From assembly GCF_051014685.1 (NCBI RefSeq), contig NW_027478533.1, forward strand, positions 868,001-932,000: a stretch of DNA of 64,000 nt, given 5' to 3'. Made by a program: the position numbers and the translations under genes. The notes beneath the pieces are model-generated. The model was given only the letters and a program-made list of their open reading frames with translations. It made no database searches and was not told where the DNA came from. Source of the stretch: Ptiloglossa arizonensis. Taxonomy: Eukaryota > Arthropoda > Insecta > Hymenoptera > Colletidae. The first letter of the stretch is position 1; the number at the start of each line of letters is the position of its first letter. Shown one piece after another: positions 10,179-22,633 of the stretch.

Positions 10179-11514
10179 GCCATTCTGTTTAAGCGTTTGA
10201 AGCAGCAGAATAGCGAACAATTATTTGCCTTCTCAACCATTTCTTGGCTTCAAACTCCCATATCTCGCGAACGGATTGACCTAACCCAAAAATTCCTGTT
10301 GCATCTGAAAGAAGAAACTCGCCCGATTACAACGATATGCGTATTTTTTCCCTAGGGCACTCTGGTTAAGCGTTTGGAGCAGCAGAATTGCAAAAAATGT
10401 TTTACCTTCTCAACCATTTCTTGGCTTCAAACTCCCATATCTCGCGAACGGATTGACCTAACCCAAAAATTCCTATTGCATCTGAAAGTAGAAACTCGCC
10501 CGATTACAGCGGTATGTGTATTTTTTCCCTAGGCAATTCTGGTTAAGCGTTTGGAGCAGCAGAATTGCGAAAAATTTTTTGCCTTCTCAACCATTTCTTG
10601 GCTTCAAACTCCCATATATCGCGAACGGATTGACCTAACCCAAAAATTCCTGTTGAACCTGAAAGTAGAAACTCGCCGATTACAACGGTATGTGTATTTT
10701 TTCCCTAGGCCATTCTGGTTAAGCGTTTGGAGCAGCAGAATTGCGAAAAATTTTTTGCCTTCTCAACCATTTCTTGGCTTCAAACTCCCATATCACGCGA
10801 ACGGATTGACCTAACCCAAAAGTTCCTGTTGCGTCTGAAAGTAGAAACTCGCCCGATTACAACGGTATGTGTATTTTTTCCCTAGGCCATTCTGTTTAAG
10901 CGTTTGAAGCAGCAGAATAGCGAACAATTTTTTGCCTTCTCAACCATTTCTTGGCTTCAAACTCCCATATCTCGCGAACGGATTGACCTAACCCAAAAAT
11001 TCCTGTTGCGTGTGAAAGTAGAAACTCGCCCGATTACAACGGTATGTGTATTTTTTCCCTAGCCCATTCTGGTTAAGCGTTTGGAGCAGCAGAAGTGCGA
11101 AAAATTTGTTGTCTTCTTAACCATTTCTTAGCTTCAAACTCCCATATCTCGCGAACGGATTGACCTAACCCAAAAATTCCTATTGCATCTGAAAGTAGAA
11201 ACTCGCCCGATTACAGCGGTATGTGTATTTTTTCCCTAGGCAATTCTGGTTAAGCGTTTGAAGCAGCAGAATAGCGAACAATTTTTTGCCTTCTCAACCA
11301 TTTCTTGGCTTCAAACTCCCATATCTCGCGGACGGATTGACCTAACCCAAAAATTCCGGTTGCGTGTGAAAGTAGAAACTCGCCCGATTACAACGGTACG
11401 TGTATTTTTTCCCTAGCCCATTCTGGTTAAGCGTTTGGAGCAGCAGAATTGCGAAAAATTTGTTGTCTTCTCAACCATTTCTTGGCTTCAAAGTCCCATA
11501 TCTCGCGAACGGAT
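10179..11514 (+). repeat. Block repeated at offset 1944 bp (copy 2)
   Basis: Counterpart of 8235-9570. Differences include attatttgcc near 10222 and tcctgttgcg read from cccaaaaatt instead of cccagaaatt. Confidence 0.8.
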
Positions 11515-11845
11515 TGACCAAACCCAAAAATTCCTGCAGCGTCTGAAAGTAGAAACTCGCCCGATTATAACGATATGCGTATTTTTTCCCTAGGCCATTC
11601 TGGTTAAGCGTTCGGAGCAGCGGAATTGCAAAAATTTTTTGCCTTCTCAAACATTTCTTGGCTCCAAAGTCCCATATCTCGCGAACTGATTGACCTAACC
11701 CAAAAATTCCTATTGCATCTGAAAGTAGAAACTCGCCCGGTTACAGCGGTATGTGTATTTTTTCCCTAGGCCATTCTGGTTAAGCGTTTGGAGCAGCAGA
11801 ATTGCGAAAAATTTGTTGTCTTCTCAACCATTTCTTAGCTTCAAA
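11200..11845 (+). repeat. Block repeated at offset 3183 bp (copy 1)
   Basis: It matches 14383-15028 through a ggacgg unit, a ctgcag unit and a gaactgattg unit. It ends where aactcacaaatctc here faces aagtcccatatctc. Confidence 0.75.
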
Positions 11846-12240
11846 CTCACAAATCTCGCGAACGGATTGACGTAACCCAAAAATTCCTATTGCATCTGAA
11901 AGTAGAAACTCGCCCGATTACAACGGTACGTGTATTTTTCCCTTAGGCCATTCTGGTTAAGCGATTGGAGCAGCAGAATTGCGAAAAATGTTTTACCTTC
12001 TCAACCATTTCTTGGCTTCAAACTCCCATATCTCGCGAACGGATTGGCCTAACCCAAAAATTCCTATTGCATCTGAAAGTAGAAACTCGCCCGATTACAG
12101 CGGTATGTGTATTTTTTCCCTAGGCAATTCTGGTTAAGCGTTTAGAGCAGCAGAATTGCGAAAAATTTTTTGCCTTCTCAACCATTTCTTGGCTTCAAAC
12201 CCCCGTATATCGCGAACGGATTGACCTAACCCAAAAATTC

Positions 12241-12726
12241 CTGTTGAACCTGAAAGTAGAATCTCGCCGATTACAACGGTATGTGTATTTTTTCCCTAGG
12301 CCATTCTGGTTAAGCGTTTGGAGCAGCAGAATTGCGAAAAATTTTTTGCCTTCTCAACCATTTCTTGGCTTCAAACTCCCATATCACGCGAACGGATTGA
12401 CCTAACCCAAAAGTTCCTGTTGCGTCTGAAAGTAGAAACTCGCCCGATTACAACGGTATGTGTATTTTTTCCCTAGGCCATTCTAGTTAAGCGTTTGGAG
12501 CAGCAGTAGTGCGAACAATTTGTTGTCTTCTTTACCATTTCTTAGCTTCAAACTCCCATATCTCGCGAACGGATTTACCTAACACAAAAATTCCTGTTGC
12601 ATCTGAAAGAAGAAACTCGCCCGATTACAACGGTATGTGTATTTTTTCCCTAGGCCATTCTGTTTAAGCTTTTGAAGCAGCAGAATAGCGAACAATTTTT
12701 TGCCTTCTCAACCATTTCTTGGCTTC
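12241..12726 (+). repeat. Block repeated at offset 2651 bp (copy 2)
   Basis: Counterpart of 9590-10075. The two differ at their right end (aactccc here, aagtccc in the first copy). Confidence 0.8.
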
Positions 12727-13312
12727 AAACTCCCATATCTCGCGAACGGATTGACCTAACCCAAAAATTCCTGTTGCATCTGAAAGAAGAAACTCGCCCG
12801 ATTACAACGGTATGTATATTTTTTCCCTAGGCCATTCTGGTCAAGCGTTTGAAGCAGCAGAATAGCGAACAATTTTTTGCCTTCTCAACCATTTCTTGGC
12901 TTCAAACTCTCATATCTCGCGAACGGATTGACCTAACCCAAAAATTCCTGTTGCGTCTGAAAGTAGAAACACGCCCGATTACGACGGTATGTGTATTTTT
13001 TCCCTAGGCCATTCTGGTCAAGCGTTTGAAGCAGCAGAATAGCGAACAATTTTTTGCCTTCTCAACCATTTCTTGGCTTCAAACTGCCATATCTCGCGAA
13101 CGGATTGACCTAACCCAAAAATTCCTGTTGCGTCTGAAAGTAGAATCTCGCCCGATTACAACGGTATGTGTATTTTTTCCCTAGGCCATTCTGATTAAGC
13201 GTTTGGAGCAGCAGCATTGCGAAAATTTTTTTGCCTTCTCAAACATTTCTTCGCTTCAAACTCCCATATCTCGCGAACGGATTGACCTAACCCAAAAATT
13301 CCTGTTGCATCC

Positions 13313-14397
13313 GAAAGTAGAAACTCGCCCGATTACAACGGTATGTGTATTTTTTCCCTAGGCAATTCTGGTTAAGCGTTTGAAGCAGCAGAATTGCCAA
13401 AAATTTTTTGCCTTCACAACCATTTCTTGGCTTCAAAGTCCCATATCTCGCGAACGGATAGACCTAACCCAAAAATTCCTGTTGCATCTGAAAGTAGAAA
13501 CTCGCCCGATTACAGCGGTATGTGTATTTTTTCCCTAGGCAATTCTGGTTAAGCGTTTGAAGCAGCAGAATAGCGAACAATTTTTTGCCTTCTCAACCAT
13601 TTCTTGGCTTCAAACTCCCATATCTCGCGGACGGATTGACCTAACCCAAAAATTCCTGTTGCGTGTGAAAGTAGAAACTCGCCCGATTACAACGGTACGT
13701 GTATTTTTTCCCTAGCCCATTCTGGTTAAGCGTTTGGAGCAGCAGAATTGCGAAAAATTTGTTGTCTTCTCAACCATTTCTTGGCTTCAAAGTCCCATAT
13801 CTCGCGAACGGATTGACCAAACCCAAAAATTCCTGCTGCGTCTGAAAGTAGAAACTCGCCCGATTATAACGATATGCGTATTTTTTCCCTAGGGCACTCT
13901 GGTTAAGCGTTTGGAGCAGCAGAATTGCAAAAAATGTTTTACCTTCTCAACCATTTCTTGGCTTCAAACTCCCATATCTCGCGAACGGATTGACCTAACC
14001 CAAAAATTCCTATTGCATCTGAAAGTAGAAACTCGCCCGATTACAGCGGTATGTGTATTTTTTCCCTAGGCAATTCTGGTTAAGCGTTTGGAGCAGCAGA
14101 ATTGCGAAAAATTTTTTGCCTTCTCAACCATTTCTTGGCTTCAAACTCCCATATATCGCGAACGGATTGACCTAACCCAAAAATTCCTGTTGAACCTGAA
14201 AGTAGAAACTCGCCGATTACAACGGTATGTGTATTTTTTCCCTAGGCCATTCTGGTTAAGCGTTTGGAGCAGCAGAATTGCGAAAAATTTTTTGCCTTCT
14301 CAACCATTTCTTGGCTTCAAACTCCCATATCACGCGAACGGATTGACCTAACCCAAAAGTTCCTGTTGCGTCTGAAAGTAGAAACTCGCCCGATTAC
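13313..14397 (+). repeat. 6-monomer block, offset 1768 bp (copy 1)
   Basis: The rare gccttcacaacc at 13411 recurs at 15179. The match continues through the tetramer's tatatcgcg and tatcacgcg units and ends where attacagcgg faces attacaacgg. The second copy is 15081-16165. Confidence 0.8.
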
Positions 14398-15028
14398 AGC
14401 GGTATGTGTATTTTTTCCCTAGGCAATTCTGGTTAAGCGTTTGAAGCAGCAGAATAGCGAACAATTTTTTGCCTTCTCAACCATTTCTTGGCTTCAAACT
14501 CCCATATCTCGCGGACGGATTGACCTAACCCAAAAATTCCAGTTGCGTGTGAAAGTAGAAACTCGCCCGATTACAACGGTACGTGTATTTTTTCCCTAGC
14601 CCATTCTGGTTAAGCGTTTGGAGCAGCAGAATTGCGAAAAATTTGTTGTCTTCTCAACCATTTCTTGGCTTCAAAGTCCCATATCTCGCGAACGGATTGA
14701 CCAAACCCAAAAATTCCTGCAGCGTCTGAAAGTAGAAACTCGCCCGATTATAACGATATGCGTATTTTTTCCCTAGGCCATTCTGGTTAAGCGTTCGGAG
14801 CAGCGGAATTGCAAAAATTTTTTGCCTTCTCAAACATTTCTTGGCTCCAAAGTCCCATATCTCGCGAACTGATTGACCTAACCCAAAAATTCCTATTGCA
14901 TCTGAAAGTAGAAACTCGCCCGATTACAGCGGTATGTGTATTTTTTCCCTAGGCCATTCTGGTTAAGCGTTTGGAGCAGCAGAATTGCGAAAAATTTGTT
15001 GTCTTCTCAACCATTTCTTAGCTTCAAA
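14383..15028 (+). repeat. Block repeated at offset 3183 bp (copy 2)
   Basis: Counterpart of 11200-11845. A visible difference is ttccagttgcg for ttccggttgcg. Confidence 0.75.
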
Positions 15029-15080
15029 GTCCCATATCTCGCGAACGGATTGACGTAACCCAAAAATTCCTATTGCATCT

Positions 15081-16165
15081 GAAAGTAGAAACTCGCCCGA
15101 TTACAACGGTATGTGTATTTTTTCCCTAGGCAATTCTGGTTAAGCGTTTGAAGCAGCAGAATTGCCAAAAATTTTTTGCCTTCACAACCATTTCTTGGCT
15201 TCAAAGTCCCATATCTCGCGAACGGATTGACCTAACCCAAAAATTCCTGTTGCATCTGAAAGTAGAAACTCGCCCGATTACAGCGGTATGTGTATTTTTT
15301 CCCTAGGCAATTCTGGTTAAGCGTTTGAAGCAGCAGAATAGCGAACAATTTTTTGCCTTCTCAACCATTTCTTGGCTTCAAACCCCCATATCTCGCGGAC
15401 GGATTGACCTAACCCAAAAATTCCTGTTGCGTGTGAAAGTAGAAACTCGCCCGATTACAACGGTACGTGTATTTTTTCCCTAGCCCATTCTGGTTAAGCG
15501 TTTGGAGCAGCAGAATTGCGAAAAATTTGTTGTCTTCTCAACCATTTCTTGGCTTCAAAGTCCCATATCTCGCGAACGGATTGACCAAACCCAAAAATTC
15601 CTGCTTCATCTGAAAGTAGAAACTCGCCCGATTATAACGATATGCGTATTTTTTCCCTAGGGCACTCTGGTTAAGCGTTTGGAGCAGCAGAATTGCAAAA
15701 AATGTTTTACCTTCTCAACCATTTCTTGGCTTCAAACTCCCATATCTCGCGAACGGATTGACCTAACCCAAAAATTCCTATTGCATCTGAAAGTAGAAAC
15801 TCGCCCGATTACAGCGGTATGTGTATTTTTTCCCTAGGCAATTCTGGTTAAGCGTTTGGAGCAGCAGAATTGCGAAAAATTTCTTGCCTTCTCAACCATT
15901 TCTTGGCTTCAAACTCCCATATATCGCGAACGGATTGACCTAACCCCAAAATTCCTGTTGAACCTGAAAGTAGAAACTCGCCGATTACAACGGTATGTGT
16001 ATTTTTTCCCTAGGCCATTCTGGTTAAGCGTTTGGAGCAGCAGAATTGCGAAAAATTTTTTGCCTTCTCAACCATTTCTTGGCTTCAAACTCCCATATCA
16101 CGCGAACGGATTGACCTAACCCAAAAGTTCCTGTTGCGTCTGAAAGTAGAAACTCGCCCGATTAC
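15081..16165 (+). repeat. 6-monomer block, offset 1768 bp (copy 2)
   Basis: Counterpart of 13313-14397. Differences include ctgcttcatctg for ctgctgcgtctg, atttcttgcc for attttttgcc, and aaccccaaaatt for aacccaaaaatt. Confidence 0.8.
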
Positions 16166-17030
16166 AACGGTATGTGTATTTTTTCCCTAGGCCATTCTGT
16201 TTAAGCGTTTGAAGCAGCAGAATTGCGAACAATTTTTTGCCTTCTCAACCATTTCTTGGCTTCAAACTCCCATATCTCGCGAACGGATTGACCTAACCCA
16301 AAAATTCCTGTTGCATCTGAAAGAAGAAACTCGCCCGATTACAACGATATGCGTATTTTTTCCCTAGGGCACTCTGGTTAAGCGTTTGGAGCAGCAGAAT
16401 TGCAAAAAATGTTTTACCTTCTCAACCATTTCTTGGCTTCAAACTCCCATATCTCGCGAACGGATTGACCTAACCCAAAAATTCCTATTGCATCTGAAAG
16501 TAGAAACTCGCCCGATTACAGCGGTATGTGTATTTTTTCCCTAGGCAATTCTGGTTAAGCGTTTGGAGCAGCAGAATTGCGAAAAATTTTTTGCCTTCTC
16601 AACCATTTCTTGGCTTCAAACTCCCATATATCGCGAACGGATTGACCTAACCCAAAAATTCCTGTTGAACCTGAAAGTAGAAACTCGCCGATTACAACGG
16701 TATGTGTATTTTTTCCCTAGGCCATTCTGGTTAAGCATTTGGAGCAGCAGAATTGCGAAAATTTTTTGCCTTCTCAACCATTTCTTGGCTTCAAACTCCC
16801 ATATCACGCCAACGGATTGGCCTAACCCAAAAGTTCCTGTTGCGTCTGAAAGTAGAAACTCGCCCGATTACAACGGTATGTGTATTTTTTCCCTAGGCCA
16901 TTCTGTTTAAGCGTTTGAAGCAGCAGAATAGCGAACAATTTTTTGCCTTCTCAACCATTTCTTGGCTTCAAACTCCCATATCTCGCGAACGGATTGACCT
17001 AACCCAAAAATTCCTGTTGCATCTGAAAGA
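15836..17030 (+). repeat. 707-bp tetramer HOR, second tandem pair
   Basis: Same four-unit order as at 7868-9060, with copies starting near 15836 and 16543. The second has a lost A in gcgaaaattttttgcc near 16757 and tatcacgcc for tatcacgcg near 16801. Confidence 0.85.
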
Positions 17031-18780
17031 AGAAACTCGCCCGATTACAACGGTATGTGCATTTTTTCCCTAGGCCATTCTGGTCAAGCGTTTGAAGCAG
17101 CAGAATAGCGAACAATTTTTTGCCTTGTCAACCATTTCTTGGCTTCAAACTCTCATATCTCGCGAACGGATTGACCTAACCAAAAATTTCCTGTTGCGTC
17201 TGAAAGTAGAAACACGCCCGATTACGACGGTATGTGTATTTTTTCCCTAGGCCATTCTGGTCAAGCGTTTGAAGCAGCAGAATCGCGAACAATTTTTTGC
17301 CTTCTCAACCATTTCTTGGCTTCAAACTGCCATATCTCGCGAACGGATTGACCTAACCCAAAAATTCCTGTTGCGTGTGAAAGTAGAAACTCGCCCGATT
17401 ACGACGGTTTGTGTATTTTTTCCCTAGCCCATTCTGGTTAAGCGTTTGGAGCAGCAGAAGTGCGAAAAATTTGTTGTCTTCTTAACCATTTCTTAGCTTC
17501 AAACTCCAATATCTCGCGAACGGATTGACCTAACCCAAAAATTCCTATTGCATCTGAAAGTAGAAACTCGCCCGATTACAGCGGTATGTGTATTTTTTCC
17601 CTAGGCAATTCTGGTTAAGCGTTTGAAGCAGCAGAATAGCGAACAATTTTTTGCCTTCTCAACCATTTCTTGGCTTCAAACTCCCATATCTCGCGGACGG
17701 ATTGACCTAACCCAAAAATTCCAGTTGCGTGTGAAAGTAGAAACTCGCCCGATTACAACGGTACGTGTATTTTTTCCCTAGCCCATTCTGGTTAAGCGTT
17801 TGGAGCAGCAGAATTGCGAAAAATTTGTTGTCTTCTCAACCATTTCTTGGCTTCAAAGTCCCATATCTCGCGAACGGATTGACCAAACCCAAAAATTCCT
17901 GCAGCGTCTGAAAGTAGAAACTCGCCCGATTATAACGATATGCGTATTTTTTCCCTAGGCCATTCTGGTTAAGCGTTCGGAGCAGCGGAATTGCAAAAAT
18001 TTTTTGCCTTCTCAAACATTTCTTGGCTCCAAAGTCCCATATCTCGCGAACTGATTGACCTAACCCAAAAATTCCTATTGCATCTGAAAGTAGAAACTCG
18101 CCCGATTACAGCGGTATGTGTATTTTTTCCCTAGGCCATTCTGGTTAAGCGTTTGGAGCAGCAGAATTGCGAAAAATTTGTTGTCTTCTCAACCATTTCT
18201 TAGCTTCAAAGTCCCATATCTCGCGAACGGATTGACGTAACCCAAAAATTCCTATTGCATCTGAAAGTAGAAACTCGCCCGATTACAACGGTACGTGTAT
18301 TTTTCCCATAGGCCATTCTGGTTAAGCGATTGGAGCAGCAGAATTGCGAAAAATGTTTTACCTTCTCAACCATTTCTTGGCTTCAAACTCTCATATCTCG
18401 CGAACGGATTGACCTAACCCAAAAATTCCTGTTGCGTCTGAAAGTAGAAACACGCCCGATTACGACGGTATGTGTATTTTTTCCCTAGGCCATTCTGGTC
18501 AAGCGTTTGAAGCAGCAGAATAGCGAACAATTTTTTGCCTTCTCAACCATTTCTTGGCTTCAAACTGCCATATCTCGCGAACGGATTGAACTAACCCAAA
18601 AATTCCTATTGCATCTGAAAGTAGAAACTCGCCCGATTACAACGGTATGCGTATTTTTTCTCTAGGCCATTCTGGTTAAGCGTTTGAAGCAGCAGAATAG
18701 CGAACAATTTTTTGCCTTCTCAACCATTTCTTGGCTTCAAACTCCCATATCTCGCGAACGGATTGACCTAACCCAAAAAT
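16940..18780 (+). repeat. Block of about 10 monomers, offset 2476 bp (copy 1)
   Basis: It shares gccttgtcaacc (17121 and 19597), gacggtttgtg, tccaatatctc, tttttcccatagg and the order tcaagcg / ctctcatatc / actgcc with 19416-21256. The offset is fourteen monomers less two bases, accounted for by gcggaattgcaaaaa units near 18.0 and 19.2 kb. Confidence 0.85.
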
Positions 18781-19415
18781 TCCTGTTGCATCTGAAAGAA
18801 GAAACTCGCCCGATTACAACGGTATGTGTATTTTTTCCCTAGGCCATTCTGGTCAAGCGTTTGAAGCAGCAGAATAGCGAACAATTTTTTGCCTTCTCAA
18901 CCATTTCTTGGCTTCAAACTCCCATATCTCGCGAACGGATTGACCTAACCCAAAAATTCCTACTGCATCTGAAAGTAGAAACTCGCCCGATTACAACGGT
19001 ATGTGTATTTTTTCCCTAGGCAATTCTGGTTAAGCGTTTGAAGCAGCAGAATTGCCAAAAATTTTTTGCCTTCTCAACCATTTTTTGGCTTCAAACTCCC
19101 ATATCTCGCGAACGGATTGACCTAACCCAAAAATTCCTATTGCATCTGAAAGTAGAAGCTCGCCCGATTACATCGGTATGTGTACTTTTTCCCTAGGCAA
19201 TTCTGGTTAAGCGTTTGGAGCAGCGGAATTGCAAAAATTTTTTGCCTTCTCAAACATTTCTTGGCTCCAAAGTCCCATATCTCGCGAACAGATTGACCTA
19301 ACCTAAAAATTCCTGTTGCATCTGAAAGTAGAAACTCGCCCGATTACAACGGTATATGTATTTTTTCCCTAGGCCATTCTGGTTAAGCGTGTGGAGCAGC
19401 AGAATTGCGAAAAAT

Positions 19416-21256
19416 TTTTTGCCTTCTCAACCATTTCTTGGCTTCAAACTCCCATATCTCGCGAACGGATTGACCTAACCCAAAAATTCCTGTTGCATCT
19501 GAAAGAAGAAACTCGCCCGATTACAACGGTATGTGTATTTTTTCCCTAGGCCATTCTGGTCAAGCGTTTGAAGCAGCAGAATAGCGAACAATTTTTTGCC
19601 TTGTCAACCATTTCTTGGCTTCAAACTCTCATATCTCGCGAACGGATTGACCTAACCCAAAAATTCCTGTTGCGTCTGAAAGTAGAAACACGCCCGATTA
19701 CGACGGTATGTGTATTTTTTCCCTAGGCCATTCTGGTCAAGCGTTTGAAGCAGCAGAATAGCGAACAATTTTTTGCCTTCTCAACCATTTCTTGGCTTCA
19801 AACTGCCATATCTCGCGAACGGATTGACCTAACCCAAAAATTCCTGTTGCGTGTGAAAGTAGAAACTCGCCCGATTACGACGGTTTGTGTATTTTTTCCC
19901 TAGCCCATTCTGGTTAAGCGTTTGGAGCAGCAGAAGTGCGAAAAATTTGTTGTCTTCTTAACCATTTCTTAGCTTCAAACTCCAATATCTCGCGAACGGA
20001 TTGACCTAACCCAAAAATTCCTATTGCATCTGAAAGTAGAAACTCGCCCGATTACAGCGGTATGTGTATTTTTTCCCTAGGCAATTCTGGTTAAGCGTTT
20101 GAAGCAGCAGAATAGCGAACAATTTTTTGCCTTCTCAACCATTTCTTGGCTTCAAACTCCCATATCTCGCGGACGGATTGACCTAACCCAAAAATTCCAG
20201 TTGCGTGTGAAAGTAGAAACTCGCCCGATTACAACGGTACGTGTATTTTTTCCCTAGCCCATTCTGGTTAAGCGTTTGGAGCAGCAGAATTGCGAAAAAT
20301 TTGTTGTCTTCTCAACCATTTCTTGGCTTCAAAGTCCCATATCTCGCGAACGGATTGACCAAACCCAAAAATTCCTGCAGCGTCTGGAAGTAGAAACTCG
20401 CCCGATTATAACGATATGCGTATTTTTTCCCTAGGCCATTCTGGTTAAGCGTTCGGAGCAGCGGAATTGCAAAAATTTTTTGCCTTCTCAAACATTTCTT
20501 GGCTCCAAAGTCCCATATCTCGCGAACTGATTGACCTAACCCAAAAATTCCTATTGCATCTGAAAGTAGAAACTCGCCCGATTACAGCGGTATGTGTATT
20601 TTTTCCCTAGGCCATTCTGGTTAAGCGTTTGGAGCAGCAGAATTGCGAAAAATTTGTTGTCTTCTCAACCATTTCTTAGCTTCAAAGTCCCATATCTCGC
20701 GAACGGATTGACGTAACCCAAAAATTCCTATTGCATCTGAAAGTAGAAACTCGCCCGATTACAACGGTACGTGTATTTTTCCCATAGGCCATTCTGGTTA
20801 AGCGATTGGAGCAGCAGAATTGCGAAAAATGTTTTACCTTCTCAACCATTTCTTGGCTTCAAACTCTCATATCTCGCGAACGGATTGACCTAACCCAAAA
20901 ATTCCTGTTGCGTCTGAAAGTAGAAACACGCCCGATTACGACGGTATGTGTATTTTTTCCCTAGGCCATTCTGGTCAAGCGTTTGAAGCAGCAGAATAGC
21001 GAACAATTTTTTGCCTTCTCAACCATTTCTTGGCTTCAAACTGCCATATCTCGCGAACGGATTGAACTAACCCAAAAATTCCTATTGCATCTGAAAGTAG
21101 AAACTCGCCCGATTACAACGGTATGCGTATTTTTTCTCTAGGCCATTCTGGTTAAGCGTTTGAAGCAGCAGAATAGCGAACAATTTTTTGCCTTCTCAAC
21201 CATTTCTTGGCTTCAAACTCCCATATCTCGCGAACGGATTGACCTAACCCAAAAAT
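19416..21256 (+). repeat. Block of about 10 monomers, offset 2476 bp (copy 2)
   Basis: Counterpart of 16940-18780. Scattered single differences include ctggaagtag near 20385 for ctgaaagtag. Beyond 21256 the sequence instead follows 19134 onward at offset 2123. Confidence 0.85.
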
Positions 21257-21396
21257 TCCTATTGCATCTGAAAGTAGAAGCTCGCCCGATTACATCGGTA
21301 TGTGTACTTTTTCCCTAGGCAATTCTGGTTAAGCGTTTGGAGCAGCAGAATTGCGAAAAATTTTTTGCCTTCTCAACCATTTCTTGGCTTCAAACT

Positions 21397-22633
21397 CCCA
21401 TATCTCGCGAACAGATTGACCTAACCTAAAAATTCCTGTTGCATCTGAAAGTAGAAACTCGCCCGATTACAACGGTATATGTATTTTTTCCCTAGGCCAT
21501 TCTGGTTAAGCGTGTGGAGCAGCAGAATTGCGAAAAATTTTTTACCTTCTCAACCATTTCTTCGCTTCAAACTCCTATATCTCGCGAACGGATACACCTA
21601 ACCCAAAAATTCCTGTTGCGTGTGAAAGTAGAAACTCGCCCGATTACAACGGTATGTGTATTTTTTCCCTAGGCCATTCTGGTTAAGCGTTTGGAGCAGC
21701 AGAATTGCGAAAAATTTTTTGCCTTCTCAACCATTTCTTGGCTTCAAACTGCCATATCTCGCGAACGGATGGACCTAACCCAAAAATTCTTATTGCATCT
21801 GAAAGTATAAACTCGCTTGACTACAGCGGTATGTGTATTTTTTCCCTAGGGCATTCTGGTTAAGCGTTTGGATCAGCAGAATTGCGAAAAATTGTATGCC
21901 TTCTCAACCATTTCTTGGCTTCAAACTCCCATATCTCGCGGACGGATTGACCTAACCCAAAAATTCCAGTTGCGTGTGAAAGTAGAAACTCGCCCGATTA
22001 CAACGGCACGTGAATTTTTTCCCTAGCCCATTCTGGTTAAGCGTTTGGAGCAGCAGAATTGCGAAAAATTTGTTGTCTTCTCAACCATTTCTTGGCTTCA
22101 AAGTCCCATATCTCGCGAACGGATTGACCAAACCCAAAAATTCCTGCAGCGTCTGAAAGTAGAAACTCGCCCGATTATAACGATATGCGTATTTTTTCCC
22201 TAGGCCATTCTGGTTAAGCGTTCGGAGCAGCGGAATTGCAAAAATTTTTTGCCTTCTCAAACATTTCTTGGCTCCAAAGTCCCATATCTCGCGAACTGAT
22301 TGACCTAACCCAAAAATTCCTATTGCATCTGAAAGTAGAAACTCGCCCGATTACAGCGGTATGTGTATTTTTTCCCTAGCCCATTCTGGTTAAGCGTTTG
22401 GAGCAGCAGAATTGCGAAAAATTTGTTGTCTTCTCAACCATTTCTTGGCTTCAAAGTCCCATATCTCGCGAACGGATTGACCAAACCCAAAAATTCCTGC
22501 AGCGTCTGAAAGTAGAAACTCGCCCGATTATAACGATATGCGTATTTTTTCCCTAGGCCATTCTGGTTAAGCGTTCGGAGCAGCGGAATTGCAAAAATTT
22601 TTTGCCTTCTCAACCATTTCTTGGCTTCAAACT
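21397..22633 (+). repeat. 7-mer HOR, 1237 bp, copy 1
   Basis: The units run from a gaacagattgacc monomer to the next such monomer at 22634. The contents are ggatacacc, the cttgactac unit, ggcacgtgaa (22004), two ctgcag units and a gaactgattg unit. The copy at 22634 follows directly with the same order. Confidence 0.85.

Noticed and set aside
16563..16910. Open frames of 69-115 codons on the plus strand (for example here, 1355-1690 and 53366-53701), sharing a MEQQN...-like pattern
   Set aside because: They begin at ttg inside gcgtttggag, recur only because the DNA repeats, end at the ccctag or gttaag stop, and lengthen only where a unit has a stop-removing change or a lost base. No sign of a gene.
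22004..22012. E-box-like cacgtg in ggcacgtgaa (also 23241)
   Set aside because: It comes from a single substitution in the ggtacgtg variant, in two sister copies only; no support for a regulatory role.
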